Assembly: GCA_037127315.1 (NCBI GenBank)
Contig: JBBBDQ010000230.1
Location: forward strand, 1,239,501 to 1,303,500
Direction of reading: 5' to 3'
DNA: 64,000 nt
Source of the DNA: Ascarosepion bandense
Taxonomy: Eukaryota > Mollusca > Cephalopoda > Sepiida > Sepiidae
Both the position numbers and the translations under genes were made by a program. Under the pieces are notes generated by a model. It ran no database searches. It had not been told where the DNA came from and was given only the letters and a program-made list of their open reading frames with translations. Position 1 is the stretch's first letter. Each line of letters starts with the position of its first letter. Of the stretch, positions 11,497 through 21,240 are shown in pieces.

Positions 11497-12018
11497 TGTG
11501 TCCATAGACATTTTAAGAAATTTATAACTATTTTTATTTGCGATAGAAATAATTTGTAAAAAGTGTTAGAAAGAGGTAAGTCTAAATTTTTTTAATGTTT
11601 TATTGAAATTTTATTTAAGTTTCAACATGTCCTCCATCACAACGGGTAATACGATTTTGCAGTTCATGGAAAACATTTGCCAATTAATTTACAGTAATGC
11701 CTGAAATCACATTTGTTATTTTATCTTTCAAATCTTCTGATGAATTAGGTTTCGTTGCACACACAATTTTTTGACATCAAAGAAATATCATGGAGTCAAA
11801 TCTGGCAAACGTGGATGTCAATAAAATGGTCAACGCCTTCCGATTCATCTGTTACGGAATATCTGATTTAGAAGCTGCATAACACGCAGAGCAAAGTAAT
11901 AAAGAGCTCCATCTTGTTAAACATTAAACTTTATAACATTTTTTTACAGATTATTTCTATCACAAATACAAATAAAGTTATAAAATTTTTAAAGTGCACA
12001 CGGACTTTACGGACAACC
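11494..12018 (-). mobile_element. Mariner-like element with about 90-bp TIRs and a transposase C-terminal relic
   Basis: The left end (11494 onward) and the complement of the right end (to 12018) share long blocks such as 'TGATAGAAATAAT' and 'TTATAACT' across about 90 bp, i.e. extended TIRs. Both ends lie in TA arrays, as expected for TA target use. The minus-strand interior decodes with frameshifts to 'RLPDLTP' plus 'YFFDVKKLCVQRNLI', the region around the last catalytic Asp of mariner-type DDE/D transposases. It closes with 'ALL.INWQMFS' and 'VMEDMLKL'. The N-terminal two-thirds are deleted. It is a short, dead derivative. Confidence 0.78.
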
Positions 12019-12041
12019 TATATATATATATATATATATAA
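12019..12041. repeat. (TA)n flank of the TIR element
   Basis: Short TA run separating the mariner-like TIR from a SINE-B fragment. Confidence 0.9.
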
Positions 12042-12260
12042 TCATCTGCATAGAAATCTGTCTTTCTGCATAACAGCTCTTCTTCAGTCCGGGATCGAAA
12101 TCCGACTGAAGTTCATCAGACGAATGAATATGTTTCAACTGCACTAACAGCGTACACCAGAGAAAGGCAGCTCTTATAGCAGAGTATTCACAGGTTGCAA
12201 TAAAAAGAGCCAGTAATTTCGATCGTTCAATTTGATAGGCGTACCGAACAGCTTTCAATT
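12042..12260 (-). mobile_element. Diverged SINE-B copy
   Basis: Starting at the (TA)n, the minus-strand element shows the SINE-B end ('TCATCTGCATAGAAATCTGT' on plus) and then the B-box region 'CGGGATCGAAATCCGACTG' on plus. Its complement reads GGATTTCGATCCC, close to a polymerase III B box. The rest is too diverged for a firm boundary. Confidence 0.55.
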
Positions 12261-12595
12261 CAATAACCTAAGAACGTAGCGTAAAGCCGAAAGTACTGAT
12301 TGTTCTTTATGAAATCTACCTCTCCCTGTAGTGCTCTATCGACTGTCGGGAGTATATACTAAGTCAAAAGTACGACTCGGAGTTTCATGCACAACACTAT
12401 CATCAGGTGCATATTATGAAATTACTGTTATATTATACTGACCACTGTTCTGTTAACACCTGATAAATATATACATATCAGTGCGTACCTGCTCGTAGAC
12501 ACGAGTGTGTAATTATTTACATCCATACTTATATATATACATATGTGTGTGTATGTGTGTTTGTGTGTAGTGGCAATCATTAAAATGATCATCGT
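12261..12595. other. Unassigned stretch
   Basis: Contains 'CGGAGTTTCATGCAC', shared with about 7782, and no coding signal. Confidence 0.4.
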
Positions 12596-12617
12596 GCAAA
12601 GGCACAATCACATTGGC

Positions 12618-12659
<42 letters not shown>

Positions 12660-12681
12660 GCAAAGGCACAAACACATAGGC

Positions 12682-12723
<42 letters not shown>
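12596..12723. repeat. Two-unit tandem duplication containing (TA)n
   Basis: The unit 'GTGCAAAGGCACAA' + 'ACAT.GGCATT' + (TA)n occurs twice (about 12596-12657 and 12658-12723). A microsatellite and its unique flank were duplicated together. Confidence 0.85.
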
Positions 12724-12726
<3 letters not shown>

Positions 12727-13052
12727 CTATTTTTCGTAGTTATTGCCAAATGAAAATAGAATGGTTCTTTTGCTGTTATTACATTGCAACATTTTACAAG
12801 GCAAGGAAGCTAAGATGAACACGTCCGAATCACCCTAAATTTTCTTTATTCTTTCATTGATGAAACTGCAATATAGGTAATTATTAAATATTTATGTATT
12901 CATTTGATGCACATGTCATTGTGCAGAATTAACAAAAGAACCATTCTATTTTCATCTATAATTATTCACTTGCCAATAAAGACTAAAAAATAGTATGAAA
13001 TTCATCATCTTTTTAAAACACTGGGGTAGCTTACTAATTATGGACTGTAGTG

Positions 13053-13084
<32 letters not shown>

Positions 13085-13099
13085 AAGGATATATATAAA

Positions 13100-13164
<65 letters not shown>
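13053..13164. repeat. Interrupted (TA)n array
   Basis: Over 100 bp of TA with repeated AAAGGA interruptions at about 13085 and 13101. Confidence 0.95.
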
Positions 13165-13167
<3 letters not shown>

Positions 13168-13189
13168 TTTTTGATTTTGCCTAAAAGTA

Positions 13190-13275
13190 ATGAAAATAAT
13201 AATAATAATAAAAAATCTAACACTCAATAACATTAAATATGAACATGACAACAGCATGCTGATCATTACAGGAAA
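13190..13275 (+). mobile_element. Short Penelope-like 3' coding fragment
   Basis: Plus strand decodes to 'KNLTLNNIKYEHDNSM', the same segment as 'KNPTLNNIKYKHTNNM' in the relic at 50.7-52.1 kb. Too short for more. Confidence 0.55.
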
Positions 13276-13353
13276 ATAAAATAAAAATAAGCAAAAAAAA
13301 TCATTCCTATATATAGATATCCATATGACTATATTTGATGAAAACACTATTAA

Positions 13354-13684
13354 TCGAAACTTATTTATAAATGGAACTTTGTCTGTGTGTGTGTCTGTGC
13401 GTATGTGTCTGTGTGTGTGTGTCCGTTACCTATAGACACCGAAACGGCTGAACCGATTTTCTTGAAAATTTACACAGTTGTACTATAAGCGTCTGCGAGT
13501 GTTCTTAGCTAGGTTTTCTGTCGAGGTACCCCCGATAAATATCGAAAATCGATAATCGTAAAAAGTCGGGTTATAGAAGGAGTGGTCCGATTTTAATCAA
13601 ATTTGATACACTCATAGACAAAGACGTAAGAAACGATATTCAGAAGTTTCACGGTGGCAGTTCTTACAATAGTGCAGAAAATCG

Positions 13685-13735
<51 letters not shown>

Positions 13736-14106
13736 GGCAAGATGTTTGTGTGTTTCTGTATTTATCTGCCTGAATGTCTGTATTTTTTTCAGCAGTTTTA
13801 TTTTAGTTTTTGCTTCGGGATTGGCTCTAAGTAGGTATAATTGTAGTTCTTAGTCTCAGTCATCATATCATTTACTCAGAGGACTTATTTAGCCTTCAAA
13901 ATTCAGTTTACAACGAAAAACTTATTTGATATCGATACCAGGAAATCAATGTTTCATTTTTCTTTCAGTCTACGGTTTCGCTTTAACTGGAAACAACTAC
14001 TGCTTTTTATTCTTTCATGCCAACGTTCAAACATTCTGAGCTCCAGGACCATGGATTAGTTTTAAAGATTTCATTACACCCGAGCAACGCCGGGCTATAC
14101 TGCTAG
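13354..14106 (+). mobile_element. Non-autonomous Helitron copy 2
   Basis: A|TCGAAAC start and CTAG|T end, with the intact 3' hairpin CCCGAGCAACGCCGGG. It carries a (TG)-rich tract after 'GGAACTTTGTC' and an internal (TA)n at 13687-13732, in the same relative positions as copy 1. It is longer because a block around 13795-14030 ('TTTTAGTTTTTGCTTCGG' and onward) is retained; that block is also present in copies 4 and 5. No coding capacity. Confidence 0.9.
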
Positions 14107-14387
14107 TAAGAAATAAAACACCAACACAAAATAACATCTACTATGAACGCTGCCATAATATGAAAATGTGAAAATAAAACATATCGATAAATCTAGATAA
14201 ATATATTAATATTACGGTTTTAATCAAAAATAAAAAAATAAGTATCGTCTTTGTCAATGGCTTAAATAAGAGCTGAAAGCTAGCAGATATTTGCACAATT
14301 TATATCCAGGAAAAAATACACCTATACGAACCCCAGAAATTCTATCAAAATCTTAATCCACTGTGCCGCCTTACTGCCCAAATGCAC

Positions 14388-14390
<3 letters not shown>
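14107..14390. other. Unassigned AT-rich stretch
   Basis: Nothing recognised. Confidence 0.4.

Positions 14391-14476
<86 letters not shown>
14391..14476. repeat. (TA)n followed by (ATT)n
   Basis: TA run to 14439 followed directly by about 12 ATT units. Confidence 0.95.
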
Positions 14477-14479
<3 letters not shown>

Positions 14480-15433
14480 ATAATTAAGAAATATATCAAA
14501 TGCATTTTAAGCATTCGAACTCATGATAATCAAAAAAGTAAAATCTGGATCAAACTGAAATATTTACATTGTATACTTGTCATATTTTCAAAAATACTCT
14601 TTTTAACACCAAGACGCGATCTTAATAATGGTTCCATCTTTAGGAGCGACATAGTTTTCTCGGAGATTGACGCTGTCATGGTTGTAATATTGATTAAGAT
14701 ACGAAGAAAATTTTTTGAGAAATTCCTTCTTGTTTCCAAATTTAAAACCAAAACGTGTCTTTAGTGAGGTCAGGTCATATTTATCAAAAATCAGTTACAA
14801 AAATTGATATTTCTGGTCATGAGTATCTTAATTTTTATGATTTTCTTGTTAGTTTATTCTTAAAGTTTATTTCTAATTTCTTCATTGGAATTGCGCTTGC
14901 AAATCATTTTCTTAAATAAAGATCACAATCCGAAGAAGAATCGAATGAAAATCCTTATAGAAGATTATTCTTAAGTTAAGATTAAGGAGTAAAAATAAAC
15001 GTCTTTGTTGGTTATTTCCGAAAAGTTTTACGCATTTACTTCATTCTTTATAGAACGGATAAATCGAAAAACAATGTCTGTAAGAATGAATTGTTGAACA
15101 GATAAACCACCCACAAATGTAAACTCACGCACAACAGATTCACACATTTCTCTATACATACGAGTAAATTTAAGTGAATCTGATAGACTTACGCGAGGGT
15201 GAGCACAAAATTCTATCCGACGTCACAAGAATGGTAACAAATGAAAAAAATATTGAAGACATGTTTTGAAATTCCTGTCTTTATTTTGCCAGCAGAATTA
15301 TTTTAGTAGGCCACCCACCGTCCTTGTGCAGAACGAAATAAACTACGGAGAGTTTTCACGTGGAGTCACAAATAATTATCAATCCACTGTATCATAGGTA
15401 TATATTTTTTTAGAACAGAATATCAATCGCACG
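14477..15433. other. Unassigned AT-rich stretch
   Basis: An open frame across 14363-14764 is mostly microsatellite translation. No family motif seen on either strand. Confidence 0.4.

Positions 15434-15474
<41 letters not shown>
15434..15474. repeat. (TA)n abutting the Helitron copy 3 terminus
   Basis: Pure TA run; the A at 15474 is the complement of the expected target T beside the Helitron 3' end. Confidence 0.93.
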
Positions 15475-15475
<1 letters not shown>

Positions 15476-15645
15476 TATCAGTAGAGCCAGGTGTAATGAA
15501 GGCTTTGAAACTAATCCATGGTCCTGGAGCTCAGACTCAGACTAAAGTATATTTGTGTGAAGTTTGGTGAGAATCGGATAAAAGTTGAGGATTTGTATAA
15601 TGGACATACAGACAGATAAACAGACACACACACAAAACATATTGC

Positions 15646-15707
<62 letters not shown>

Positions 15708-16028
15708 CGATTTTCTGTACTATTTTAAGTAATGCAACCTTGAAACTTCTGAATATTATGTCTTTGTCTATGAGTGTATCAAATTTGATTAAAATCGGAC
15801 CACTCCTTCTATAACCCGATTTTTTGATTATCGATTTTCGATATTTATCGGGGGTACCGCGACACAAAACTAGCTAAGAATACGCACAGACGCTTATAGT
15901 AAAACTGCTTAAATTTTCGAGAAAATCGGTTCAGCCGTTTCGGAGTCTATAGGTAACGGATACACACACACACACCCACAGGCACACGCACACGCACAGA
16001 CAAAGTTCCATTTATAAATAAGTTTAGA
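15475..16028 (-). mobile_element. Non-autonomous Helitron copy 3, terminal hairpin deleted
   Basis: On the minus strand it starts A|TCTAAAC at 16028 and ends 'ACTGATAG|T' at 15475. The canonical CTAG has become ATAG, and about 12 bp including the apical half of the 3' hairpin are missing. The internal microsatellites are (TA)n at 15651-15703 and a CA-rich tract near 15960-16000, matching the layout of copies 1, 2 and 5. Confidence 0.85.
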
Positions 16029-16039
16029 TTAGACAGGAT

Positions 16040-16860
16040 GCGATGTGTACTTTATCGCTATTTTATACTTTTCATTTTGCGCATGTGCGTTGTTACTTTT
16101 TGATTTTGCCGATACCACAATATAGTTGGAGATCTTCTGTGAGAAAAAGCGCACCAAAACGCAATTCATTCCGTCAGAAATTTGGAAACGGCATACTGTA
16201 CTGCTTGGCACTCGCTCCAGAAGCTTCAATACAAATATATCAGAATGTTTGTATGTCAGTCTGAAGCGAAGTGGATTCGGAAAAAGTTGGATACTATATC
16301 TAATCTCCATAACAGTGTTTGGATTGATCACTACTGATTGCGACGTTATTCTTCCATTCATCATACCACAGAGCCTCAGAATCAATTCAGAGAACTACAT
16401 CATGTGCTTTGAAAAAGGAGGACCGTTAGGTCAAGTGTGTCGCTGCTAGAAGACCCTACGTCTGTCAACAGTACGCTATCCCACACGACATAAGCGAGAA
16501 AATCCACTCATGGCTGTCGGACAATTTACTTAACCATAGCAGGCTTTATGTTTAGCCACCTTGCTCTTTAGACTGCAACCCTTTTAAGAGTATAATGTAT
16601 ACGGCACGTGAGAGAGAGAGAGAGATCAATAAAAAAAATCAACTTAAAGCCATCCAGAAAAGATGCAGGAGAATCCGAAACCTTTCGGAAACCGTGGTTG
16701 AAGATGATTGCGATTTGTTGAATAAATTTACTCTTTACTATTTCAAGGTACTTTTGTTTTAATTTACAGTAATTTTTAGCAACACAGTTGCGCGGTTATC
16801 TTTTGTCATCACAACTCACAGCCCTGAAGATGATCTCAGAAGGAAATTGAAAGTACTTGG
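16040..16860 (+). pseudogene. Mariner-superfamily transposase relic
   Basis: 16126-16449 encodes 'SLKRSGFGKSWILYLIS', 'FGLITTDCDVILPFI' and 'LRINSENYI', the catalytic-domain segment of a mariner-type transposase. Shifted frames continue with 'RPYVCQQYAIPHD', 'IHSWLSDNLLNH' and 'CSLDCNPF', corresponding to the W/Q-D and SPDLNP motifs of intact relatives. The catalytic Asp of the second motif is lost. A GA repeat at 16610-16625 interrupts the C-terminal part. The next block, 'RCRRIRNLSETVVEDDCD', is in another frame. The element begins only about 12 bp after the Helitron terminus. TIRs were not identified. Confidence 0.72.
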
Positions 16861-16960
16861 GTACATTGAGAAATGAATAATAATAACATCTGTTCAATTA
16901 ACAGCTCGTTTATGACATCTTTCAGTTACAATATGCGAAAATTCGATTGGTTGAAATGTT

Positions 16961-17066
16961 GTTATCATATATAGATTTATATATAAAATTCTGAGACATC
17001 GGTTAGTCCGTCCGTTATCATATATAGATTTATATACAAAATTCTGCGACATCCGTTAGTCCGTTC
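16961..17066. repeat. 53-bp tandem duplication
   Basis: Two adjacent copies beginning 'GTTATCATATATAGATTTAT' (16961 and 17014), differing at a few positions. It may be the 5' part of another low-copy element. Confidence 0.88.
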
Positions 17067-17345
17067 CTTCATTCTTCCGCTACACCCTGTCAAATAGGCA
17101 TACACTGATCGAAACCAAATTTTGGGGGAAAAGTGCAAACAGTTATAAAAAAAAAATTTTTAATCAAAAGTTTTATTATTTAACATACAAAATACTCATA
17201 CTAGTGAGTAATGTAATAATTAATTATTTTTATAAAAGCTGCAAAAGGTTGGTAACCGGAAAAACAATAATACAATAATCAGTTGTATGTTTGAATAGTT
17301 ATCGACGGATATAAGTACTTCTGAGTCGCTTGGGCTTTCGTACAT

Positions 17346-17406
17346 AGAATCGTATTCATATAATATATATATATATATATACATACATACATATATATAT
17401 ATATAC

Positions 17407-17459
<53 letters not shown>

Positions 17460-17466
17460 GAATACG

Positions 17467-17471
<5 letters not shown>
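17346..17471. repeat. Long imperfect palindrome built on (TA)n
   Basis: 'ATCGTATTCATATAA' at the left is exactly complementary to 'TTATATGAATACGAT' at the right, with about 95 bp of TA/TACA repeats between that can also pair. Confidence 0.85.
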
Positions 17472-17497
<26 letters not shown>

Positions 17498-18375
17498 CTT
17501 ATACTTTTTTTTAATTTCTCGTTACCCCAAACATAACTTGAATATAAATCCGTTTTAGTGCCTTTTATCACTGAACGTGAGATAGTGTGTTTGTGTGTGT
17601 TTAGTTTCGGTTCTTTTAATTCAATGGAAATGCTATATAAATAAGTTAACTTGATGTTGAATAAAAATCCAATGAAACGCTCGGAAGGAAGTCCATTAGC
17701 GAGTTGAGAATGGGTGGGGTATGGGACCTCACTAAATCAATGATAAATATACACATGAAAGACGCGTATGTCACAAACCATGCAGTAGTATATAAATCGG
17801 CGTTCATCTGTGAATCTAACAGATAAAAGGAGAAACTAACAAAGAAGCAATCACTTTCATGTTGAAATGTCGATGATTTTTTAGTCGTTTATTGCATCAC
17901 CATCGGTCGTGTTGACTTAAAATTAAGTTGCCGCAATATAAGGCTTGAAAAACAATCAATGTAGAGAGTTACTTTTTAAAATGGTTTTACGATGAACGAG
18001 GAGTATAGCATGAATATAAGACAAGGTGTTAGAAAGTGAATAATCTGAGGATAAGAAGGATGGATACATACTGACTCTTGTCATGAAGGGATTAAGATTG
18101 TAGTGTTCAGAATGAATCTACAGATGAATTTGAAGCAAAATAAAGAAGTTCTTGATAAAAACTTGTCTGCGTGAAACATTCATCTGTATGTCTAACAGAT
18201 AAAAAGGAAAAAACTAACAAATAATCTCTTACTTTTATGTAGCTAATCCTGTGAAAAAATTTGTTTACATGAAACTTTTTTTCCACATAAAACACGAGAA
18301 ACGTCTGTGATTTGACTCCGTGGACAGAATATAGCTTATCTGTGCTTCAAAGCAAATGATAAAAGGTTTATAAAT
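17472..18375. other. Unassigned stretch with a direct repeat pair
   Basis: 'CATCTGT..TCTAACAGATAAA' followed by 'ACTAACAAA' occurs at about 17807 and 18180, so two copies of a roughly 75-bp unclassified repeat are present. No gene seen. Confidence 0.5.
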
Positions 18376-18742
18376 CTTCCATCCGTTCGTGAATTGAATA
18401 CTGTTGCCATATCTGGTCGGGTGTTCCTGCTATTCATATCGAGGTTCTCGACGAAATCCAAAGTAGGATCTGCAATGTAATCAGTCCTGACTTGGCATCT
18501 CGACTTCAGTCATTTTCTTACCTACATGACGCGGCGCCCGACTGATTTTTCAACAAATATTTTAATGGCAACTGCTCTGGTGAGATTTTTTCCTTGGTGC
18601 TCCGAATGAATTTAAGCCTGCCACTAGATTGGCATCAAGATCTACCCCTTTATCGATGAAGTAGTTAAATACTGCTAGTTCTACTCCAACATACTATTTG
18701 CTCGCACATCCCTTCCGTTTACTTGCTTCTCTGATAGCTACA
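18376..18742 (+). pseudogene. LINE-J C-terminal relic, upstream part (interrupted by SINE-5S)
   Basis: Frameshifted plus-strand translation follows the LINE-J tail: cysteine/tryptophan block ('HIWSG'-like), the position of 'LSHRRDVASLCLF', 'FNGNCSGEI'-like sequence, 'GAPNEFKPATRLA' and the 'LLLAHPFR' region. The last ten bases (18733-18742, GATAGCTACA) are duplicated at 19032-19041. This marks the insertion of a SINE-5S into the LINE at the 'ACAGCTACAATCTCC' site. Confidence 0.75.
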
Positions 18743-19031
18743 TCATCACCATCATTTATCCGTCACACCCAGATGGTGCATAGGGCTGCAACTTTTTGTT
18801 GCTGTTTCTGTAACAAACTGTTTTTACGGGGCAAGGTTGTTAGCCCTGTGCCCAACCCCTAAACCTAGAAGACCGGTGGACCATTCTTGGTCCTTACGTT
18901 TACAGCACCTGGTATTCCCAAATGGTCACCCATTTAAGTACTGACCTGGCTCGATGGTGCTTAACTTCGATAATCAGATGGGAACCGGTGTATTGAACAC
19001 GATATAGCCGTAGACCATTCTGGGTCCTTAC
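18743..19031 (-). mobile_element. SINE-5S copy nested in LINE-J, with 10-bp target duplication
   Basis: The minus strand begins with a 16-nt leader, then a 5S rRNA-like head ('TCTACGGCTATATCG', 'ACACCGGTTCCCATC', 'GGTCAGTACTTAAATGGGTG', 'GGGAATACCAGGTGCTGTAA'). The body follows ('GGGCTAACAACCTTGCCCC', 'ACAGTTTGTTACAGAAACA') and ends in a GATGATG-type tail. Perfect target duplication GATAGCTACA at 18733-18742 and 19032-19041. The head supplies an internal 5S-type polymerase III promoter by family knowledge (SINE3 class). Confidence 0.9.
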
Positions 19032-19180
19032 GATAGCTACAATCTCCAATCATATAAATCTAACGTAAATTGCCATATTCTATCGTCATCATTTCCTTCA
19101 TTTTTTTTTTATCCTTTCTTCAATGCCAATTGTACTCAGTCTTTTTTCTCACTGCGCACCAGTACCAGCCCCTCATCTAA
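19032..19180 (+). mobile_element. LINE-J 3' end, downstream part
   Basis: Continues the LINE after the SINE-5S insertion ('GCTACAATCTCCAATC'), reaching the degenerate end block 'CACTGCGCACCAGT', which corresponds to 'CACTGTGCACCAGTGGCAG' at 22.71 kb. Confidence 0.7.
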
Positions 19181-20110
19181 AAAATGAAGTTCATATGAAC
19201 TCCATTCTTTAGATTCAACATTTGACTTGATTTATGGAAATAGAACCTAAATTATGACGTGAAAACACTGCAAAATAAGATAAAATAATCACTTACAAAA
19301 GCGTGTAAACAAATTTGGATTATTTCAAGGTTATAAAGTAAAGCCTAGTCCAGAAAGTATAAAAATGTCCTCTTTAACCTGATCTGAGCTCATAAAGATA
19401 GATAATGTGCAGGAGTATTATCCTTACTGAAACGATCGAAGGATAGAATGAGCCGACTATTTTTACTATAAGTTTTCATGTGGGTTTTTAACACAAATCC
19501 GGATACAAATTCTTCGTCATGGCTAAGGATGGAAATTACATTTAATGTTACCAGAATTTACAGATTAGACCAAGAAACATTTTATAGATAAGAAAATGTC
19601 TGCTTAATGATTTCGTTACATAAAATGGTTGTTGATTTTTTTTTTGTGGCATATTATTTTCCACGGGTTCTTTAATGCCGATATTTAAATATTATTACAT
19701 TTTATTTTTGTTTTTTTGGAGATATTGTTTTAATATTTGTCTATATACCTAATGTGAGGTCGTATTTACATTACTTACATTGTTCGGACTGCAGTTTTCA
19801 TCATTTTTGCCATATTTACGACATTTCGGCCGTGGTATGTCCCAATCTGCTTCAGCTGCTTGGAATTTCGAATCGAACCCTTTATTTTGATTACTGACAC
19901 ATATTTGACCAGTGAAATTAATCCTCAGCCGACAACCCTTCTCTGTGAGTTTTTAAAAGATTTTTAAGTTTTTTTAAATAATTCGTCTTTAAAAGTTTTT
20001 AAAGAAGCTTATTAAAGTGAAACATGTTAGATGAGATTCACTTTCTTACCTGTTCGTTACTTATTCTATTCTTCTTGTCTGAATTCAAGTCATGTAATTA
20101 AATTATTACA
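19181..20110. other. Unassigned stretch with one shared repeat block
   Basis: 19790-19960 contains 'ACATTTCGGCCG' and 'GGAATTTCGAATCGAACCC', resembling blocks at 59.2 kb and 61.1 kb. The remainder is unrecognised. Confidence 0.4.
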
Positions 20111-21015
20111 TCTCTATAAATAAAAGGCATAATGTTTGTGTGTGTGTGTGTGTGTATGTGTGTATGCCTGTCTGTCTGTCTGTATGTCTGTATGTATGTA
20201 TGTCCTTTATACAAATCCAGAATTTTTATCCGATTCTCACCAAATCTCTTTAGGCTTCCGGTCAGATCATGGGCTACATATTTTTCCGATCCCAACCCAA
20301 TATTTGAATTCGTTACCCCGATATCTAATCAGGTCTGATCAAGATCAGAATTTCAGCCTTTTTATCGTGGTTCTTGCTGCAGAATTTGCTTTAGCTTGGT
20401 AAAACATTGTAAAGTTATAGTTTTTAGCCTCAAACATTTGTAAATCTTCTCAGATGACTCATTTTCCCCGATAACGTAAATCAATACCCCCGATATTCCA
20501 TCGAATCTGATCAAAGACGGAAATTCAGCCAAAATATGGCTAATTTTTTCCAGTTTTAATCCCGATGTGTACGATAGGTTTTCATGGATATACTTAGGCT
20601 AGTTTATCCTTGGATGACCTATTTGACTCCGATATTGGAAATCGATACCCCGATATCTTATAGGGTCTGATCAAAATCAGGTTTTCAGCCCTTTTATTTT
20701 AATTTTGGCTTCGGGCTTTGCTCTAAGTAGGTACAATTGTAGTTCTTAATCTCAGCTACGATACCATTTACTCAGAGGACTCATCTAGCCTTCAAAATTC
20801 AGTTTGCGACTGAAAACGTATTTGGCATCGATACCGAAAATCAAAATTTGACTTACATCAATTCATTTTTCTTTCAATCTACGGTTTCGCTTTGACTGGA
20901 CACAACTATTGCTTTTTAATCTTTCATCCAAACGCCCAAAGAGTCTCAGATGCAGGACCATGGATTAGTTTTAAAGTTTGCATTACACCCGATCAACGCC
21001 GGGCTATACTGCTAG
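20111..21015 (+). mobile_element. Helitron copy 4, distinct 5' end
   Basis: Starts A|TCTCTATAAATAAAAGG and ends CTAG|T with hairpin CCCGATCAACGCCGGG. Its 3' third is homologous to copies 2 and 5. Its 5' end differs: there is no 'TCTAAACTTATTTATAAA' and no 'GAACCGATTTTCTTG' module. Instead it begins with the segment found mid-element in the others ('AAGGCAAGATGTTTGTGTG'). A (TG)n/(TCTG)n/(TATG)n mix at 20137-20200 follows. Three internal blocks each hold a 'CCCCGATAT' motif. No coding capacity; possibly a 5'-truncated Helitron with de novo 5' end choice. Confidence 0.82.
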
Positions 21016-21059
21016 TGTTAAACTAAATAACTAGTAACAGGGAAGAAGTTGCAATGGAT

Positions 21060-21170
21060 TCATATTTTTACCAAGAATTTGAGCGTAAGTGAATATTCTG
21101 AATCCAACTAGAATTGGAACTCGGTTCTCCGTACCTTTATCCATTAAACAACTAGCATATCCAAACTAAA
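21060..21170 (-). mobile_element. SINE-A tRNA-like head fragment
   Basis: The complement reads 'GTTTAATGGATAAAGG' (A-box region) then 'GAACCGAGTTCCAATTC' (B-box region) and 'ATTCACTTACGCTC', the same order as the SINE-A head at 25.8 kb. The 3' part is missing. Confidence 0.65.
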
Positions 21171-21175
21171 CGTAC

Positions 21176-21240
21176 CTGGTATTCTCGAAAGACACCCATG
21201 TATTTACTGATCAGGCTTGATTTAGGTGAGTTAGAAGGTT
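21176..21240 (-). mobile_element. Possible diverged 5S-like fragment
   Basis: Plus-strand blocks 'ACCTGGTATTCTCG', 'CACCCATGTA', 'TACTGATCAGGCT' parallel the reverse complement of 5S rRNA positions about 55-110. Divergence is high and the SINE-5S body is absent, so this is tentative. Confidence 0.35.
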
